A stretch of DNA of 9,198 nt from an uncultured Clostridia bacterium. GTDB lineage: Bacteria; Bacillota; Clostridia; Oscillospirales; Oscillospiraceae. Shown in pieces: positions 5,710 through 9,198 of this stretch. The stretch covers positions 1 through 9,198 of the forward strand of contig CAMJHX010000042.1 in the NCBI GenBank assembly GCA_946405655.1. The letters are read 5' to 3'. The notes under the pieces are model-generated. The model did no database searches, had not been told where the DNA came from, and saw nothing but the letters and a program-made list of their open reading frames with translations. Made by a program: the position numbers and the translations under genes. Position 1 is the stretch's first letter. Each line of letters starts with the position of its first letter.

Positions 5710-6812
5710 CGGATGTCCATGGAATCGTATATGCTTACCACAGCTCTCCCGCCCTGGGAGATCTCACGCGCAGCCGCACCAATGCGTCCCTGCCGTTCGC
5801 GGGCCGCTATCGTCTGATTGACTTTGCGCTCTCCAGCCTCTCCAACGCCGGTGTGCGCGACGTCGGCGTCATCATGCAGCGCGACTTCCAGTCCCTGCTG
5901 GATCACGTTGCCGGCGGTAAGGCGTGGGATATCTCCCGTCGCCGCGGCGGTCTCAAGCTGCTGCCGCCCTTCGGCACGCATCACGTCGGCGAATATGCCG
6001 GCACCGCCGAGGCGCTCAACGCCGTCATGGGCTATGTCAAGGACATTCCGCAGGAGCACATCGTGCTCATCCCGGCAGACGTCCTGTGCAATGTGGATAT
6101 CGCCGCGCTCGTGGAGCAGCACGTGAAGTCCGGCTGCGGCATCACCGCCGTCTGCACGAAGAACAATCCGACCGCCGTGCACTATCGTCTCACGCAGAAG
6201 GCCGACGGCAAGGTTGAAAAGGTGCTCTTCCATCAGGTCGGCGCGGGCGAAGGCCTCGCCGCGATGGAGATCTACGTCGCCAAGAAGGACACGCTCCTCG
6301 AGCTCCTCGCTCACTGCGAGGCGGAGAACCGCTTCCACTTCCACAAGGACTGCCTTGCCCATTATCTCGAGCAGGGCGGCGAGATGGACGTCTTCCTCTA
6401 TGACGGCTACACCACCCGCATCGACTCGGTCGACGACTATTACCGTGCCAGCATGGATATGCTGAAGGCCGGTCCCCGCGCCGACCTGTTCCCGACCGAT
6501 CGCCCCGTGCGCACCAAGGAGCGCTCGGACGTCTCCACCTACTACGGTGAGGACGCGAAGGTGGAAAACAGCCTCATCGCGGACGGCTGCTTCATCGAAG
6601 GCACGGTCAAAAACTGTGTGCTCTTCCGCGGTGTGCGCGTCGCTCCCGGCGCCGTGCTGGAAAACTGCATTGTCATGCAGGACACCGTCATCGGCGAGGG
6701 CGCCGCGCTCAAGTACATCATCTCCGACAAGAACGTCGAGATCGCGCCGTACGTCACGCTGACCGGCGGCGAGAAGCTTCCGCTCGTGCTTCCCAAGAGA
6801 AGCAAGCTGTAA
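5706..6812 (+). CDS. glgD: ADP-glucose pyrophosphorylase partner subunit GlgD
   Basis: GlgD is the GlgC paralogue found in Firmicutes that combines with GlgC into a hetero-oligomeric pyrophosphorylase, usually raising activity or altering regulation rather than catalysing alone. The 368 residues keep the GlgC fold: LPFAGRYRLIDFALSSLSNAG (about 29-49), HIVLIPADVLCNVD (118-131), YYRASMDML in the region matching GlgC's DANMDML, and a C-terminal beta-helix from about 290. The nucleotide-binding GGxGxRL loop is gone, replaced by YHSSPALGDL (11-20); FEEKP has no clear counterpart; and YWRDVGT has become YTTRIDSV. The Asp of the SGDH motif survives as D125 in PAD. These losses fit a weak or non-catalytic subunit. 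The start ATG overlaps the glgC stop by 4 nt (ATGA), with GGAGGTG (5694-5700) 5 nt upstream, so equal, coupled synthesis is expected. Confidence 0.95.
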   Translation: MTDVHGIVYAYHSSPALGDLTRSRTNASLPFAGRYRLIDFALSSLSNAGVRDVGVIMQRDFQSLLDHVAGGKAWDISRRRGGLKLLPPFGTHHVGEYAGTAEALNAVMGYVKDIPQEHIVLIPADVLCNVDIAALVEQHVKSGCGITAVCTKNNPTAVHYRLTQKADGKVEKVLFHQVGAGEGLAAMEIYVAKKDTLLELLAHCEAENRFHFHKDCLAHYLEQGGEMDVFLYDGYTTRIDSVDDYYRASMDMLKAGPRADLFPTDRPVRTKERSDVSTYYGEDAKVENSLIADGCFIEGTVKNCVLFRGVRVAPGAVLENCIVMQDTVIGEGAALKYIISDKNVEIAPYVTLTGGEKLPLVLPKRSKL

Positions 6813-6844
6813 GCTGCAACAAATCACCAAACGCACATGTTTTG

Positions 6845-6876
6845 GTTCATCCCACGCCGCAAGGCGTGGGATGAAC
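6845..6876 (+). repeat. Perfect 14-bp inverted repeat, GCAA tetraloop hairpin
   Basis: GTTCATCCCACGCC (6845-6858) and GGCGTGGGATGAAC (6863-6876) are exact reverse complements around a GCAA (GNRA) loop. Such a hairpin is very stable in RNA. No U-tract follows on either strand, so it is not a textbook intrinsic terminator. It may protect the 3' end of glgCD mRNA, mark a processing site or be a REP-like dispersed element. Confidence 0.85.
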
Positions 6877-6935
6877 GCATGAATTCGGAGGTTTTAAAAT
6901 TTTAATTACCTTCGTCTATTTGACCAAGCGTGTTC

Positions 6936-6953
6936 CAATCGGTTGCCCGATTG
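6936..6953. promoter_or_regulatory. 18-bp palindromic dyad upstream of glgP
   Basis: CAATCGG (6936-6942) and CCGATTG (6947-6953) are perfect 7-bp arms separated by TTGC, ending 39 nt before the glgP ATG. It could be a repressor operator or a small RNA hairpin; only TTT follows, so terminator function is doubtful. It does not match the catabolite-responsive element consensus as I remember it. Confidence 0.45.
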
Positions 6954-6992
6954 TTTACGATATATCACACAGTTGGAAAGGAATTGGAAAAC

Positions 6993-9198
6993 ATGAGTAG
7001 TATGACCAACCAGATCTCCCGTGACGAGATGCGCAGCTTCATCGAGGATAAGCTGTGCGCGCACTTCGGCGTCACGTCCCTGGACGCAACGGACGAACAG
7101 GTGTTCCAGGCCAGCGCCATCGTCATCCGCGAGATCATGAGCCGCGTTCTGGCGTTCGAGGGAACCACGCCCCCGGAGCGCGAGGTGCACTATCTGTCCA
7201 TGGAATTCCTCATGGGCCGCAGCCTCATGAAGAACGCGTTCAACCTCGGCGTGTCCGAAGCGCTCACCGGAGCTCTGGAGGACATGGGCCGCACCGCCGC
7301 CGACATCTTTGAGACCGAGCCGGACGCCGGTCTCGGCAACGGAGGTCTGGGCCGTCTCGCCGCCTGCTATATGGACAGCATGGCCACGCAGGACATCCCC
7401 GCCACGGGCTACAGCCTCTGCTATGAGCTCGGCATGTTCCGCCAGAAGATCGAAAACGGAAAGCAGATCGAGGTCGCCGACAATTGGCGCACCGCGGCTG
7501 AGGGCTGGCTCGTCCCGCGCTATGAGGACGCGGTGGAGGTTCGCTTCGGCGGCCGCGTCGAGCCGCACTGGGATCAGTTCGGCCACTATCACGGCGAGCT
7601 CATGGGCTATGAGACCGTCGTCGCCGTGCCGCGCGATATGCTCATCGCGGGCTATGACAACACGCGCGTGAACACGCTCCGTCTCTGGGAGGCGCACAGC
7701 ACCAACGATCTCGATATGTATTCCTTCGCCACCGGCGACTATATGAAGGCGCTCGAGAACCGCACCATGGCCGAGGTCATCACCAAGGTGCTCTATCCCG
7801 CGGACGACCATCTGCAGGGCAAGACGCTCCGTCTCCGCCAGCAGTATTTCTTCGTCTCCGCCACAGCGCAGACCATCGTGCGCACGCACCGCGAGCGTTA
7901 CGGCACGGTCAAAAACTTTGCCCAGCACCACGTCATTCAGATCAACGACACGCACCCGACCCTCATGATCCCCGAGCTCATGCGCATCTTCATGGACGAG
8001 GACAATCTCGAGTGGGACGAGGCGTGGAAGATCGTCACCGAGTGCTTTGACTACACGAACCACACCGTCATGTCCGAGGCGCTCGAGACCTGGCCGCAGG
8101 GCCTGATTCAGAGCCAGATGCCCCGCATCTGGGAGATCCTCTGCGAGATCAACCGCCGCTGGTGCGATTATCTCCGCGAGCAGTTCGGCGACGACGAGCG
8201 CGTCGGCCGCAACCTCATCATCGCCGAGGGCAAGGTGCACATGGCGAACATGTGCCTTGCCACCTGCAAGATCGTCAACGGCGTCTCCGCTCTGCACGGC
8301 GATATCCTCAAGCAGGATCTCTTCAAGGACGTCTGCAGCCTGAACCCCGCGCGCTTCACCTTTGTCACCAACGGCATCGACCACCGCCGCTGGCTCGCAC
8401 AGATCAACCCCGGTCTGCACAGCCTCGTCTGCGAGCTGCTGGGCGGCGATGATTACCTCCTCCATCCGGAGCAGATGGCCGATCTCGCGAAGTTCGCCAC
8501 CGACCGCGAGGTGCAGCTGCGTCTCGAGGCGATCAAGCTGGAGAACAAGCAGCGTCTTGCCAAGTATCTTGCAAACGACGGCTTCGTTCTGAATACCGAC
8601 GCCATCCTCGATACGCAGGTCAAGCGTCTGCACGAGTATAAGCGCCAGCTGCTGTGCGCCATGCTCATCACGCATCTGCAGCAGCGCCTGCACGATGATC
8701 CTGATCAGGATTTCCTGCCGCGCACCTTTGTCTTCGGCGCCAAGGCCGCCGCGGGCTATGCCACGGCAAAGCGCATCATCCAGCTGCTCTGCTCTCTGGC
8801 TGCCGACGTGAACAACGATCCCGTCTGCAAGGGCAGACTGCAGGTGCATTTCCTCGAGAATTACCGCGTCTCTGCCGCCGAGATCCTCATGCCCGCCGTG
8901 CAGGTTTCCGAGCAGATCTCCACCGCCGGTAAGGAGGCTTCCGGCACCGGCAACATGAAGCTGATGATGAACGGCGCCGTCACGATCGGCACGCTCGACG
9001 GCGCGAACGTCGAGATGTACGAGCGCCTCGGCGATGAGAACATGTTCCTCTTCGGCCTGCATACGGACGAGGTCAACGCTCTGAAGGCGAACGGCTATTA
9101 TCCGCAGGAGTATGTCAATCGCAGCGACCGTCTCCGCCGCGTGCTCGAGCGCATGAACCAGGGCTACGCCGACGGCGAGAGCTATTCCGATCTCGCGG
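6993..9198 (+). CDS. glgP: Glycogen/alpha-glucan phosphorylase (3' partial)
   Basis: GlgP (glycosyltransferase family 35) releases glucose 1-phosphate from the non-reducing ends of glycogen using phosphate and PLP. The frame is open to the right edge, giving 735 residues. Motifs: YLSMEFLMGRSL (about 67-78), EPDAGLGNGGLGRLAACYMDS (from 109), INDTHPTL (317-324), YTNHTVMSEALETWP (354-368), VNGVSALHGDIL (428-439), VKRLHEYKRQL (543-553), and the PLP site EASGTGNMK with Schiff-base lysine K656. Family members run about 750-820 residues, so only the last several tens are missing. ATG 6993 was chosen because AAAGGAA (6977-6983) lies 9 nt upstream; ATG 7002 is a less well-spaced alternative. TTGGAAA occurs twice (6973 and 6984) around the ribosome site. 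Placed after glgCD, it pairs glycogen breakdown with synthesis; glgA and glgB are not in this window. Confidence 0.97.
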   Translation, partial: MSSMTNQISRDEMRSFIEDKLCAHFGVTSLDATDEQVFQASAIVIREIMSRVLAFEGTTPPEREVHYLSMEFLMGRSLMKNAFNLGVSEALTGALEDMGRTAADIFETEPDAGLGNGGLGRLAACYMDSMATQDIPATGYSLCYELGMFRQKIENGKQIEVADNWRTAAEGWLVPRYEDAVEVRFGGRVEPHWDQFGHYHGELMGYETVVAVPRDMLIAGYDNTRVNTLRLWEAHSTNDLDMYSFATGDYMKALENRTMAEVITKVLYPADDHLQGKTLRLRQQYFFVSATAQTIVRTHRERYGTVKNFAQHHVIQINDTHPTLMIPELMRIFMDEDNLEWDEAWKIVTECFDYTNHTVMSEALETWPQGLIQSQMPRIWEILCEINRRWCDYLREQFGDDERVGRNLIIAEGKVHMANMCLATCKIVNGVSALHGDILKQDLFKDVCSLNPARFTFVTNGIDHRRWLAQINPGLHSLVCELLGGDDYLLHPEQMADLAKFATDREVQLRLEAIKLENKQRLAKYLANDGFVLNTDAILDTQVKRLHEYKRQLLCAMLITHLQQRLHDDPDQDFLPRTFVFGAKAAAGYATAKRIIQLLCSLAADVNNDPVCKGRLQVHFLENYRVSAAEILMPAVQVSEQISTAGKEASGTGNMKLMMNGAVTIGTLDGANVEMYERLGDENMFLFGLHTDEVNALKANGYYPQEYVNRSDRLRRVLERMNQGYADGESYSDLA

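Larger units (their letters stand above)
6813..6992 (+). other. glgD-glgP intergenic region
   Basis: This 180-nt gap holds a large hairpin (6845-6876), an AT-rich stretch (6892-6906) with -10-like hexamers TAAAAT and TTTAAT but no -35 at correct spacing, a small dyad (6936-6953), and the glgP ribosome binding site. TTGACC at 6920-6925 resembles a -35, but nothing like a -10 lies 16-18 nt downstream. The best -10-like strings near glgP (TACGAT 6956, TATATC 6961) likewise lack a -35. Whether glgP has its own promoter cannot be decided here. An 8-codon ATG frame at 6879-6905 has no ribosome site and is not called as a gene. Confidence 0.6.

Noticed and set aside
6879..6905. Eight-codon leader peptide frame upstream of glgP
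   Set aside because: No ribosome binding site, no run of regulatory codons and no linked attenuator structure.
6920..6966. sigma-A promoter for glgP using TTGACC and TATATC
   Set aside because: Spacing between the hexamers is about 35 nt, roughly twice the allowed distance. No alternative pair fits.
6906..9062. 718-codon open frame on the minus strand opposite glgP
   Set aside because: It lies antisense to a clear glycogen phosphorylase. The codon bias of the + strand gene (few TTA, CTA and TCA codons) leaves the opposite frame open; the translation is low-complexity, Ala/Glu/Asp/Val-rich and matches nothing I know.

Overview
This looks like a compact, GC-rich (about 60% by eye), gene-dense piece of chromosome from an anaerobic Firmicute of the class Clostridia. 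It has strong AGGAGG-type ribosome binding sites, short gaps, a TATAAT sigma-A promoter, a paired glgC/glgD ADP-glucose pyrophosphorylase and a DUF362 iron-sulfur protein. An Oscillospirales-type gut bacterium is the best guess, but the sequence alone does not prove it. All nine genes lie on the + strand. I see no mobile element, CRISPR array, tRNA or rRNA.

Left block (1-2693). It starts about three codons inside ychF, an OLA1/YchF-type ATPase. Then come a 73-residue acidic protein of unknown function, a CsoR/RcnR-family metal-sensing repressor with a long histidine-rich N-terminal tail, and a divergent DUF362 protein with two [4Fe-4S] motifs. Gaps are only 12-20 nt, so the four probably form one transcription unit, which ends at a clear intrinsic terminator (2662-2693).

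Middle block (2785-4437). A good sigma-A promoter (extended -10 TGTTATAAT) drives prs (PRPP synthase), followed after one base by pth (peptidyl-tRNA hydrolase), which has almost no Shine-Dalgarno sequence of its own.

Right block (4438-9198) is for glycogen metabolism. glgC and glgD overlap by 4 nt (ATGA) and encode the catalytic and degenerate partner subunits of ADP-glucose pyrophosphorylase. A 180-nt gap with a perfect 14-bp GCAA-loop hairpin leads to glgP (glycogen phosphorylase), cut off by the right edge. No terminator separates pth from glgC, so prs-pth-glgC-glgD may be co-transcribed.

Items most worth a second look: the glgC translation start (probably a CTG at 4510) and its leader, where an anti-Shine-Dalgarno tract can pair in two alternative ways; the sensor plus DUF362 pair with no visible transporter; the DUF362 protein's loss of usual signature residues; and the glgD-glgP hairpin. 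Most of the window is ordinary housekeeping and glycogen metabolism, and I found no convincing wholly new system.
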